From Nymphaea colorata (lineage: Eukaryota; Streptophyta; Magnoliopsida; Nymphaeales; Nymphaeaceae), in assembly GCF_008831285.2 (NCBI RefSeq), contig NC_045147.1:3746001-3810000 (forward strand): DNA of 64,000 nt, in the 5' to 3' direction. A program made the translations under genes and the position numbers. The notes below the pieces were generated by a model. That model made no database searches. It was not told the DNA's origin and saw only the letters and a list, made by a program, of their open reading frames with translations. Below, piece after piece: positions 22,595 to 33,800 of the stretch (its first letter is position 1; every line of letters begins with the position of its first letter).

Positions 22595-24074
22595 TCAAGT
22601 ATAAAATTTCTTGAGATGCAAAGCATTAATCGGATCAGGGATTTCGATTCCATCGGCGTCAATCAGCCGATAAGAATTGTGACGTAGAACCTCCTTAACG
22701 ACATAAGGTCCTTCCCAGTTCGGTGCCCATTTTTCCTTAGGTCTACTCCTGAGTGGAACTATGGATCTTAAAACAAGATCATTTACCTGAAATTTTTCTT
22801 TCAATGACTGATTTGGCATAATGTCGAGCGACTCTCTTACGATAGACTTCGGCATGCTTTGCCGCTTGTAGTCTTTTCTTATCTAAGAGGTTTAATTGAG
22901 CAAGTCTCTTTTTTTTATACTTGTTAATTGGGAGTTCAATGAGAGCAGAAAATTTCATTGCTGGTTTTTGGACATGTAATGGAAGGAAAATTTCCGTTCC
23001 ATATACTAACTCTGCTGGTGTAGCATTGGTAGGTGTTCGAATTGTGGTTTGATACGCCCAAAGTGCATTGTGCATTTTCTCGTGCCAATCTCGGCCTGTT
23101 TCAACAGTCCTTTCTAAGACATGAATCAAGATCTTGTTGGTTGCATCTGCCTGACCATTACCTTGAGGGTAATATGAGGCAGAGAAGTGATGTTGTATTT
23201 TGTGTTTGTGACAAAGATTGCGCACTTTCTCATTTTTAAAATGAGTACCGTTGTCAGAAACAATATCCTGTGGGATGCCAAATCTACACAAAAGATTTTT
23301 GTGGATGAAGGACACTACATGTCGTCATTCGACTGTTTTTAAGGTGATTGCTTCGACCCATTTGGTGAAATAATCTGTAGCTGCAAAAAAACACCTATGT
23401 CCATTTGAGGCAGGCGGATTGATTGGTCCGACCACGTCGAAGGCCCACATAGAGAATGGACATGGTGAGCTGACCGAATGAAGGTACGCTGCTGGAGCAT
23501 GAATTGAGGGTGCATGCAATTGTCATTTGATACATTTCTTGACAAATTGGTGACAGTCTCTTTGCATTGTGGGCCAATAGTACCCTGCTCTGACTATCTG
23601 CTTGACGAAGGTCTGATACCCTACATGTCCCCCACAAATTCCTTCATGGGCTTCTTGAATGACTTCTAGTGCCTCATTTGCATCGATACATCTAGCATAT
23701 TCTGTGCTGAATCCTCTTCTGTATAGGATGTTGGCTAAAATGAAATATCTTGAAGACATGTGTCTCAAAACTCTTTGCTCTTTTCGAGACATTTCTGGTG
23801 GAAGTGTTCCAGTTTGGAGAAAATCCTTGATGTTCTGATACCATAGTGTTTCTCTACTTTCTGCTTGCAACACCTGTTCTGGTATGACAAAAGATGGTTG
23901 TTCGAGTCTTCCAACTTCAAAAGATCTGATAGATTCTCCAGGTTTGAAGGCAATGGTAGAGCCTAAACTGGCTAAACCGTTTGCTATTGGGTTAAATTCT
24001 CTTTTGACATGTAAGAGTTGATATTCCTCGAACTGTCTTAAGGGGGAAGCTGCTAACTCTTGATATGAGATCAA
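22595..24074 (-). pseudogene. Tat-like integrase, catalytic Glu changed
   Basis: The zinc-binding part reads HEGICGGHVGYQTF and CHQFVKKC, but the last Cys codon is a TGA stop (after KKCIK, about 23520). The core is readable as MWAFDVVGPINPP, IVSDNGTHFKNEKVRN and SASYYPQGNGQADATNKIL. The two catalytic Asp are present, but the Glu of the D,D-35-E triad, normally in QAE, is Asp. A further stop follows ITLKTVE (about 23325) and a frameshift near 22800 joins the C-terminal part (KEKWAPNWEGPYVVKEVLRH), which ends at 22595. Confidence 0.88.
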
Positions 24075-24311
24075 TTTCTGATCTTTGACTTGCCAATCTT
24101 CATTGACCTGACTGACAGCTAAGAGAGAATCTCCAAAAATGCGAACTCTCTACACTTTAAATTTGAGCAACATTTTGAGTCCTTGGGTTAGGGCCTCGTA
24201 CTCTACCATATTATACGTGCAGGAAAAATTCAATTTGAGAGAGTAAGGAATCATTTCCCTTTCTGGTGTAATGAAAAGTATCCCAATGCCTGCCCCAGCT
24301 GTGCTCTTAGA
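24075..24311 (-). pseudogene. Second (archaeal-type) RNase H
   Basis: After a stop the same frame gives KSTAGAGIGILFITPERE, then YNMVEYEALTQGLKMLL and, past another stop, RVRIFGDSLLAVSQVN. These match the three acidic blocks of the additional archaeal-type RNase H that defines the Tat clade: D before STAGAGIG (the residue before the stop in MYFD), E in VEYEAL and D in GDSLL. An in-frame stop lies after KFKV. The presence of two RNase H regions is the main argument for placing the element in Tat. Confidence 0.8.
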
Positions 24312-25112
24312 TCAATCAAAGTACATCTCCCAAATCGGCTCTAGTTCAGTCGTTAGGATTTGCTCATCTGGAAAATCATCATTTGTTCTAATTTCTTCAT
24401 ATAGAGGAAAATCTGCCAACTGGTCTGCAATGGCTTGCCCCTTGATTGATTTTTGTGACACATATTCTAAATCATATTGCATTAGCAAAACCTGCCACTT
24501 TGCTATCCTTCCATTCAGAAATGGCTGTTCAAGGATATATTTGAGTGGATTAAGTTTGGATAAAATTTTAACTTCGCATGCCAATAGGTAATGTCTTAAT
24601 TTTTGACACATCCATACCAAGGCCAAGCAAGTTTTTTTCATGTGCGAGTAGTTCTTTTCATACTGCACAAATGTCTTACTGATGTAATAAATGGCATGTT
24701 CTATTCGACATCCTTCTTCATATTGAGCCAAAAATCCGCCACAAGCTGAATTGTTGATTGTGACGTAAAGAAGTAGAGGTTTCCCCAGAATTGGTGGTTT
24801 TAAAATTGGTGGACAAAGAAGATACCGCTTGATCTTTTCAAATGAGACTTGACATTCATGTCCCCATTCAAACTTGACTCCTTTCCGCAGTAAATGGTTG
24901 AAGGGTTCACATCTCATGGCAAGATTAGATATAAACCTTCTAATTGATTGAATTTTGCCTTGCAAGCTGCGTAGCTCGTTAAGATTTGTTGGTGGTGATA
25001 TTTCGATGATTGCCTTTGCTTTGGAAGGATCCATCTCGATTCCTTTCGTGCTGACCATAAATCCCAAAAGCTTATCGGATTCCACACCAAATACACATTT
25101 TTGTGGATTCAA
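24312..25112 (-). pseudogene. RT thumb/connection and first RNase H
   Basis: The open frame begins NPQKCVFGVESDKLLGFMVS, then ELRSLQGKIQSIRRFISNLA, the thumb and connection of gypsy RT. The first RNase H-like part follows (KPLLLYVTINNSACGGFLAQ, IYYISKTFVQYEKNYS, CQKLRHYLLACEVKILS). In Tat elements this first RNase H is known to be degenerate and to act as a connection; here it lacks the usual TDAS start (VTINNSA), in keeping with that. Confidence 0.85.
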
Positions 25113-26026
25113 TCTAAGTTTGTACTGTAACTATCAAAAACTTGAGAAAGAATATTGATGTGATTTTCCCTTGTTTTTGACTTAATTAGTAGATCATCTA
25201 CTTATGCATCCATGATCTGATGCATTTTATCATGAAAAATAGCTGCCATGACTCTTTGATATGTTGCCCCAGCGTTCTTCAAACCAAACGGCATTACTGT
25301 ATAGCAGAAGGTACCCCATGGGGTTGTAAATGATGTTTTGGCTTGATCTTGAGCAGCCAGCTTAATTTAGTTATAGTCAGAATATCCATCCATAAAGGAG
25401 AACATAGCGTGACCTGCGGTACTGTCGACCAACAAGTCGATGTTTGGAAGTGGGTAGTCATCCTTTGGTGTAGCCTTATTCAAATCTCTGAAATCGATGC
25501 AGAGCCAAATTTTGCCATTTTTCTTTGGGACTACCACAATGTTTGCTAACCATTCAGGATAGTCGATTACTCGGATGAACCCTGCTTTTAGTAGGTCTTC
25601 TAGGCTTTCCTTAACTTGCCCCTCAAGACGAGGGTCTAGTTTTCTCAACTTTTGTTTGATTGGCTTGCACTCTGGTTTCAATGGTAGTCGATGCTCGACT
25701 AATTTTGTATCGAGTCCTGACATGTCCTCATAAGTCCATGCAAAGGCTTCTTGATGCTCTTTGAGGAAGTCTATCAACTCTTTTCTTTTACCTGCTGAAA
25801 GACTTGTTCCGATTTGCAAAATCTTTGGGTTCTCTTCCGTGCCAATATTAATTTCCTCAATCGGATCATTAATCAAAGGTGACGGTTGATCTTGCTTTCT
25901 CATTTGGATGAACTCTGGACATTCTGCCTCAGCGAGTTCTGTATTTATCTCCTTAAAAGCTCTTGATGTTTGATCCTCAGATGTCATCCTAAAGATTATA
26001 AAGAAGTTAAATGAGATTTGAGACAT
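25113..26026 (-). pseudogene. Tat-like reverse transcriptase, two stops
   Basis: The RT region is readable from EHRLPLKPECKPIKQKLRKL through ANIVVVPKKNGKIWLCIDFR and DLNKATPKDDYPLPNIDLLV to a stop at 25367, where a Gln codon has become TAA (after FMDGYSDYN). The same frame goes on with TSFTTPWGTFCYTVMPFGLK. At the catalytic YxDD box the Tyr codon is a TAA stop (DA*VDDLLIKS, near 25200). The coding segment connects to RNase H at 25112. Both lesions would prevent cDNA synthesis by this copy. Confidence 0.9.
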
Positions 26027-26156
26027 TGTACATGGAAGTAAATTGCATATGCCATTGCATCTTTGAAGGTATTATAAAATGAAGACACTTGGTCTATTTG
26101 AGTACAATGACGACAAAATGACAAAATGATGACAAAATGATGGCGGATTTGTTGAT

Positions 26157-26723
26157 TCAAATTGATGGTGAACATCCGCCTATGGTATTGCTCTTGACGA
26201 AAGGTACTGGCTTGAATTCTTCCTCAACATCCACTTTTTCATAGCTTTGGCACCCCAAGGCTTGAGTGCCTCGTTGTCCTGTCAAGGTAACTGGTTCCAA
26301 GATTCCATTTTCATGTTTGCCAATGCCAGTAAATGGCTGGTAGCCATGGCGTATGAGTAAATCCAATCCTTTCTCATTCTGGCAGAATTTCTTGAATAAC
26401 GGATGACTTTTGTAACTTGTTTCAGGTTTGGTACCCTTTTTCACCCATACCTGTTTCTTTGGTTTCTGAATGGTCAATCTGCTAAGACTTTGAGATATTT
26501 CTTCCTCTTTGCATATTCGAATACTAGGTACCTCAATTGTATATGTTGGTACCAGAATCATTGGGTGCACAAGCCGACTCTCCCTATCCTCTGCATAGAT
26601 GGTTATAGTATTCCTGTTGTGAGTCCATTTGACACACTGATGTAGAGTGGAGGGAACTGCATTGGTAGCATGGATCCATGGCCTGCCAAGCAACAAGTTG
26701 AAGGAGGGTTCTATATCCACCAC
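26157..26723 (-). pseudogene. Protease C-terminal part with G-patch-like segment
   Basis: The block FNLLLGRPWIHATNAVPSTL is the conserved end of the protease region in Tat-like elements. Downstream, IRHGYQPFTGIGKHENGILE resembles a G-patch (glycine-rich nucleic-acid-binding motif), which is known next to protease in some plant gypsy and retroviral polyproteins. The frame ends at 26157. Confidence 0.65.
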
Positions 26724-26817
26724 ATGAAATATTCAAATCCAGACATATACATCCTAGGCATGGTTGTCCTGTTCCATCATATCCATGGATGAAAATCGAG
26801 GATGGTGTATAGTCAGC

Positions 26818-27276
26818 CTATCTTATGCCTAACTCACGAGCTGTTTGTTGTGGACAGATGTTCAGGCTTGCTTCACCATCAATTAAAACATGAGAAACTC
26901 TGGTTCCCCTTGTTTCTACCACTATGTGCAAGACATCATTATGCAATGCACCTCCAATTGGTAGATCTTTATCAGAGAACATGATCAGACCATTTTCACA
27001 TAATTCAAATGCCCATCCATTTCCTTGATTAGGGCTAAATCCTCCCTTCTTGACTTCGGGTAAGGGGTCTAATTCCTTGAAAATGGATTTCAATAGTTCA
27101 GGGTCACACACTTGTGATTTCTGATCAATCTCCGTCAGATGGTCTTGTTTAACCAGTCCGGTTTGTGCATTGATGGATCCTTTATCATGTTTGAAATGTA
27201 ATCCAAAGAAATCCAGGGACGCCGTATCCCTTTTGTTTGTCACCATAATTTGACGACCTGTTGAAAATCTGACCAT
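26818..27276 (-). pseudogene. Tat-like aspartic protease
   Basis: The frame holds NDVLHIVVETRGTRVSHVLI followed by DGEASLNICP. Tat and related plant elements usually read D-G-(G/S)-S at this active site, so the Asp is kept but the neighbouring residues differ (DGEAS). The frame stops at 26818 just after TARELGIR. It joins gag in another frame, which could reflect a frameshift or decay. Confidence 0.75.
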
Positions 27277-27289
27277 CGAGACTATTCCT

Positions 27290-28697
27290 TTCTCATGTTT
27301 AGGAAAAGGGTTGAGAATGTCTGGTTATTCACTGACCTCTTTGATGATTTCTTTATCTACTGCATCTTGTACAATATTTTTAAGTACAAGGCAGTCTTCT
27401 GTGTCGTGTCTTGGAGCACGATGAAATTTACAAAATTGCTCTTTGTTTTTCCCCATCATCGGGGGGGGTTGGAGACTTTTGGGAGAAACAGAGTACCTCT
27501 TTCGATCAACATGTGCATGACCTCTTCATAACTCTATTGTAATGGGGTGAATTTCCTATTGTATCCCCATCCAGGATGTTTATTTTTAGTGCCACTGCTA
27601 CTACCATTAGCTCTGTCCATTAGCCCTTTATTCTTGGGATATTCTGGCTTCTCTTTCTTGAAGGTGGCGGCGTTGGCTACAATGTTGGCTGGAGCATTTT
27701 GACTCTTGCTATTCTTCTTTGTATCTTCCCTAACCTTTACCGGGATGACAGCATCAAAAGCTCCATTTTCAATTCATGCTTCAATGCATTCTGCCCTCTC
27801 GGTGAGATCGATGAAAGACTTTATTGGAGCATTGGAAATGAGGCTCCTTAATGGTTGTGTCAAATTGTTTACGATGAGTCCCAATGCATGGGATTGAGAG
27901 ATTGGGTCCCTCATCTTGTTGCAAGAAGACCTCCATCTTTGAATAAAATCTCTCACCTTTTCACTTAGCCTCTGCTTCAGATAGCATAGTGTGGTGATCG
28001 TTGGTGCAGTTTTGACGTTTTGAATGAACCTTTCAATGAAAATGTTGATTAACTTGTCAAAATTCTTCAATTCCACTGGGTTGATGTGTTCCCGATACCA
28101 TTGTGTTGCAATTCCTTCTAGGCTTTTGGGGAAACATCGAAAGAGGTCCCTGTGATTGTGGCGGAATTTGTAGCATTCAGCAAAGAACATAGCCAAATGT
28201 GCCTTTGGGTCTCCATGACCATCAAATTTGATAAATTTCTTGGGCAAGTTTTTTATGTGCTTGTCGTTTTTGAAGCTTTCATAGAAATCTTCGCACGTAA
28301 AATTCCTTTTATTCTTGCCTTTGAGTTGAACTACGTTCAACTTCTTTTCAACTTCCTGAATTTTTGTTTTCTAGGATTCTCCCTTCTTCTTTTTCTTAGG
28401 AGTTTTTGGTTCTTCCCCACTACTAGATTCTGTTGTAGCGTCTTCAGAAGAGTCTGAACTGCTTGATGAGTATTTCCTTGTTTTCTTTCCCTTCTTTTTT
28501 GCTTTTTCTGCCTGGGCTTGTTCTTCATTGAACATAATCATATATTTCCAGAATCTTCTGTATTCCTCAAATTCTGGGTCATTTATTTCCAGCTTGGGAG
28601 GTGTTTCTGAGGAGGATTCTTCTCCCTTGTCTCCCATAAAAGTTTGCTCTAGCTCCATTTCAATCCTTCTTCTTTGTTGGCTTCTGGTTTCGACCAT
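27290..28697 (-). pseudogene. Tat-like gag, broken
   Basis: The ATG at 28697 starts MVETRSQQRRRIEMELEQTF, then an acidic and Ser-rich linker and a Lys-rich run. An in-frame stop just below 28371 is followed, in the same frame, by the Retrotrans_gag core (28340-27774: PKKFIKFDGHGDPKAHLAMF, GIATQWYREHI, RDFIQRWRSSCNKMRDPISQ). After another stop the frame goes on to a poly-C run on the minus strand (poly-G at about 27470-27478) where it shifts. A C-x2-H-x4-H-x4-C knuckle (CKFHRAPRHDTEDC) follows near 27390-27432, the form usual in Tat elements. Confidence 0.85.
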
Positions 28698-28976
28698 AAA
28701 ACAGATGTTCACCTTGCAAGAAGAAAAATTGAAAATGTTAGGATGTTAATTGATGAGAGATGACAAATTTTGATTGCATATTGAAAGAAATATGATGACA
28801 AAACTTGACAAAGTTCAACATAACTTGACAAAACTTGATAAATTTTGGCTTAATGACAATGAACTAGACATGACAATCTAGGACAGAAGGATAGATGAGA
28901 GGACTTCATCCCACCATTTTACATATTCGGGACCCATTCCTGGACCAAAGACAAGATACAAGTGAACAAATGATTC

Positions 28977-30088
28977 TCAACGTTGCTGGGCATAGGTGTA
29001 TATCCCGGACCACTCTTCAGTGTCTAGTTCACACTCCACGATGGCTCCTTCCGACTCAATTGGATATGCCTTCCTTTGACGCAGTGAGAATTTCCTAAGG
29101 CAACGCTCTGGATGATATTCGACTATGAAGAATGGCCCCAATAGAAGACTTCCTCTGACTGGGTTGTAGGTGAATATTGACTTGATGACTTCCCGATCAA
29201 AGAAGTCCCAAATGATGACGGAATCATCCACTTCCTCCATCTTCCTACGGTAGTACTCCATACTGGATAACTAGCTATCAGTGTTTTGAAAATGGCATGA
29301 TTGTGGCCCCACATGTTTGTAGAACCATGCTTGCAGCGCAAAGACACATCCTTCTATCGAGTCTGCATCTCCAATTGAAAATTTGTTCAACCCTCTGTAA
29401 AGGAATGCCAAGGCTGCCATTGCTATGGAAATGTGACGGACTTTGACATGCCCCCATTTTCTGAAGAGGCGAGCTATGCGGAAATCCATTATGTATTCTT
29501 CATTGTTGAAGAAGATAAGACCCGCGGTACAAGTCACCATGGAGTTTTTGTACTTGTCTGCAACACTTCTAGATAGTGACGCAGGGTTGACAAATTGAGA
29601 ATATGTTTCACCAAGTTCTTGTAGTTGAAAATATTAATGTCCATCTTTCTCTAGAAAAGGCCAGCTTCGTTTTCCTGTGAGTTTTTGAATCACTTCTAGA
29701 GTTTTGACTTGACCTTGGTTTACAAGGAACTGGTCTTCAATTGGTCCTCTTGGGTCTCCTTTTGGCTCTGGCAAACCCATAAGTTTGAAAATTCATCTAA
29801 AGTGATTGTCATCTCACCCCATGAAAACCAGAAAGTGTTGGTTTTTGGGTTCCATCTTTCAGCAATTGCATGGATTAGATTGCCATTGATAGGTTGTATG
29901 GCAAGACTGACTGCTTCTTCAAGACCGCAATCCTCTAAGTGGTCCGGGAACATACACCGAAAAGTTGGGTACCATGAAAGATACCACTGAGGTAGGTAGA
30001 CTCCACTTGTGATGATGCGAAGCCCGGATCGGCCTTGACATGACCCGAATATGATGTGGTCATATGGGAAAATGCTTTCTGAGTCCAT
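28977..30088 (-). pseudogene. Plant mobile domain (PMD) protein ORF inside the Tat-like element
   Basis: The PMD (aminotransferase-like domain of MAIL1/MAIN proteins) is of unsettled molecular function and occurs in plant genes and in transposons. The frame from 30088 has the hallmark block IHAIAERWNPKTNTFWFSWG followed by EMTITLDEF. A frameshift near 29720 moves to another frame with GKRSWPFLEKDGH, then YRGLNKFSIGDADSIEGCVF (29540-29271); an in-frame stop at 29268-29270 and continuation EYYRRKMEEVDDSV follow, ending at 28977 (YTYAQQR). The order of blocks is that of a whole PMD. It has the same orientation as gag and lies between leader and gag, so it was part of the element's transcript. 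At least one frameshift and two stops make it non-functional in this copy. Confidence 0.8.
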
Positions 30089-30831
30089 CTAGACAAGAGA
30101 AAGTATTAGACTTTGACATAGATTGACCCAATAGAGACTCAAGAAAGGCTTTGACATTGGGTTTGGACATGGGTTTAGAGGCAAAGTAAAACATCATATG
30201 CATCCAAGCAATTAATGAAAAATTGATAATGCAATCCCTAGGACTTTTGCCTATATGCATTGTTTTGAAAATTGGTCTTGGAACCTATGGAGAATAAATG
30301 GGTAAATGGTTCTTTATTTATCCAACATTTATGGTATGCCTATATACCAAGTTTATGGTACTGGCATAGACTCCTCCAAGGGTTTTCTAGATTTGGGCAC
30401 TCCAATTCTCCTTGTTCACCCATCGATATACCGGGACTATTGTCCGTTTCGGTACTAATGGGGGACTTCTCAGTCCAATTGGGTGGTCCAGTTGTAAGGC
30501 TATATCTTGGACTAATGTCCTAGAAATAGCCCGACAACATGATGACCAGGATATGATATAGGTAAGGATTTGTTTTTCAAAATTCATGAGAAGATGCGAA
30601 ATAGATGGCTCTATTGCATATATTCCTAAGAGATAGATTTGAAAAATTGAGAGCATACATGGGCTGCATACAATCCCTAATTTGAGGAGGGGTAGGATAA
30701 ATTGAAATGAAAGAGGTTCATGAAATCTCCTCAATGTACACTACATGATGTCGGTATGCATTTTTGCGATTTTTTTTTATGCAATTGATGTCTCATATAT
30801 GATCCAAACAAGTCCTTAGACAAACAATGAT
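30089..30831 (-). other. Leader of the Tat-like element
   Basis: Between primer-binding site and PMD frame. It holds short frames only (for example 30734-30387) that match nothing I know. Confidence 0.5.
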
Positions 30832-30851
30832 GGGTCCCACCGGGCGTGCCA
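30832..30851 (-). promoter_or_regulatory. Primer-binding site of the Tat-like element
   Basis: The minus strand reads TGGCACGCCCGGTGGGACCC two bases after the LTR end. Sites of the form TGGCRCGCC..GTGGG are typical of Tat/Ogre-type elements, unlike the tRNA-iMet sites of the other elements here. I do not assign the tRNA. Confidence 0.75.
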
Positions 30852-30853
30852 TC

Positions 30854-33800
30854 TGTTCGCACCCCACCCTTTTTTCAAGGAGGTCGAAATGAGAGTCAGC
30901 AAAATTCTTTTAAAATTGAGGTTTTGAAAAAATTTTCAAGAGAAAGGGATCCGCCCGTCGGTACGAGGTCCAACCGTTCCTGCCGCCTTTAACAGGGGTA
31001 ATTAGACCAAGGACTAAGGATCATTTGGATCATATACGAGTTATTGATGCAAATCCTATATGCTTATGCATTGAGGTTTTGGATTCAAGAACCGAAATTC
31101 ATTTTATGAATAAATGAATTTGAATATTGGGGAGTTTTCAAGTTGGTTTAAAAGCCTTTGTTTTGGTGTTATTTGAAACACATAATTCTTGAAGATTTGG
31201 AATTGAGTCCTTTGTTGTGAACTCTAGATGATGATGATCATCTTATGACCAAAATTGATTTTGAAGTCTTCTTTTGTCAAATCATGTGATTTGTAGAATT
31301 CATTCTTTTGAAAGAACATAAATTCCAAATTGTTAGAAAACATGTTGTTTTTCAAATGCACTTTGGCCAAAAGATTATGAATGCATTGTTTGTGTTTTCT
31401 TTTGAAGTTAAGTGAGGCTTACAAATTCTCATTGCAATATGACTTGGTCACTTTTTGTAACTCAAATTTGAATCACTTAATGTCTTGAGAATGTGCATGT
31501 GGTGCTATTGAGTTTGAGTGAAGGTGAATGCATGAAACGGGAATAGAAACTATATGAAACATACATTCTTCACTCTCTCATAATCTCTCAAAATTCATTC
31601 ATATGAAACATACATTTTTCACTCTCTCATAATCTATCAAAGTTCATATTGCACGTCATACAATCTATGTATGAAGATTGATTATAATGTAGGACTTTCT
31701 CTATATGTGCTTATTATATGATTAAGCACGTAAATTAGAGATGTAGTCCATAAGCTTGAGACTTGACATAAAATTATCAAAGTGATGAAATATATAAATG
31801 ATGCCAAGTTCAATCTTTGAAATGGATGGGAGACGTGGATGACATCCACTTTTGTCTCAAAATAGCTAAAAATCAGACCTTGTGTTGATTTAAATAGCTG
31901 AAAATTGTAGACATTGATTCCAATGAAGGGTTTGTTTCTTAGATAGAAATAAGAAGTCTTTCAAATAGATTCAAATTCCAAATTTGATAGTAATGAGATC
32001 GTCAACTCTTTTGGATGATTCTAAGATAGTTGCTATTTTAAATATGTAAACTTTGACATTCTTTAACCAATTCCTATGAAACATGGTCTGATTTCAACAA
32101 CATACATACATCTTACGTATGGATTTACTGAAATTAAGTAAAAAGGAAATGAAAATTATTCATAGCCTTGCACTAGGAAAATCAATAACAATGGCCCATT
32201 TCCTTAAAAACCGGCTTGGAAACATATTCCAACCTGATTTTAAGAGAGGAATGTAATTTTTGACAAGAAATCAGATACATATATGTACATATATAACAAT
32301 GTATACATATTCGTACCTTACATTTCAAAATGAAATTTTATCAAGGGACCGCATGATTCATGAATCATGAGGATTCATGGTTGGGTTCTTTCATGTAGGA
32401 AGATTGAAAACTTGTTTCACATCTCCCTTACTACCCTTGATTAATTAAATTGAAAGACATGAATCAAAATGACTGTGAATAAGAAAGAAAATAAAACAAT
32501 GCTCAAGCTTATTCGTCCATCATTTCGTCATGCAAGGGTGGATCACATTCATAAGAACGTATCCATCCCTTATGGGCATTTTCATCATACATGATGCAGC
32601 AAAATCACTCTCTCACCATGGGATTCTCTCATGGTAGGGAGTTCAAAATGGTATTAAGTTGATTCCTTTGAAAGGGACGTGGCCTTGGGGCCTATTTCAA
32701 AATTTGATATGTGGGTTCATATTTAAGAAAACCGACATATGCATGCATTATGCATTAACATGTACATTGAAGTGTCGGTTTCCCATAGCTGGATATCATT
32801 CCCAGCCATAAGCAAATAAAAATAATTCCTCCCACGAATTGCTGGAATTAAAATAAATCAGCAATAAGCTAAAGTAGAAGAGAAGTGAGTTAAAATCACC
32901 TACCTTGCAGTCGGTCTTGATGTTTGTCCTTCCTCTTCACTTGTTTTCTAAATCGAGCAATCATAAACAAGAACCCAACCGTGGATTCAAGCTTAGCAAA
33001 GCTAGAATAAGAAATAGCTTGCTTGCTGGAATTTGGAATGGAGAATGAGAGAGCTTCTCTCCACGAAAATCCTAAGTAAGGGTTCACTTAAGCACCCTAA
33101 CTTAGCAAACTCGATAGAGAGGATGAAGAAGAAAATGAGAGAAAGGGGAGAAGAAAGCTTGGATGAATCTTCTTGCTCCTCCTTTGCTTCTCTCTCCAAG
33201 CTCCTTGGCTGCAACACTTGATGGAATATTCTAAAAATTCGTCCCCCTCCTTGGTGGCCAAGGGGAGGTTTATATAGAGGAGGAGGTGGGTTCAACCACC
33301 TTCTTAACTCACCTAGGGAACTTGCTTAAGACCTTGAGGACTTGTAAAATGAGTTAAATAGGCTTTAAAGGCTCTAATTGACCATTTCTCAGCCCATTTT
33401 CACGAGCTAGGTGGGCTAGGATAGGTTTGGTCAACATGGGTTCAGACCTAGGTGACCAACTTGACCAAAATTTTGGATGAAAATGCCCTTGCATAGGGTT
33501 TTGCCCTTATTTTGTACTATTTATTTATTTTTTTTTTGAAATCAAGCTTGTAAGGTTAAAACCTAGTTACTAAGCTCCAAATGTCATTGAATTATGATAA
33601 TTCAATTTAAATTTTAATAAAATTCGAAAATTTTATGAAATTTGGTCTGAAAAGGGTATTTTTGTCCAAAACTTGATTGAAACTGGATTTCAACTGGATC
33701 AAACTTTCGTTTGAAATATTCAATTTAAATTTGGTATTTGATTCATGTATTTGACAAATCCAAATGTTTATTTGTCTTTCGTAAACCAATTTAGGCTTTT

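Noticed and set aside
30854-31008. These 155 bases as part of the internal region rather than LTR
   Set aside because: The TGTTCGCACCCC start is the inverse of the LTR end GGGGTGTTAACA and lies two bases from the primer-binding site, so they belong to the LTR; their absence from the other copy is better explained by deletion.
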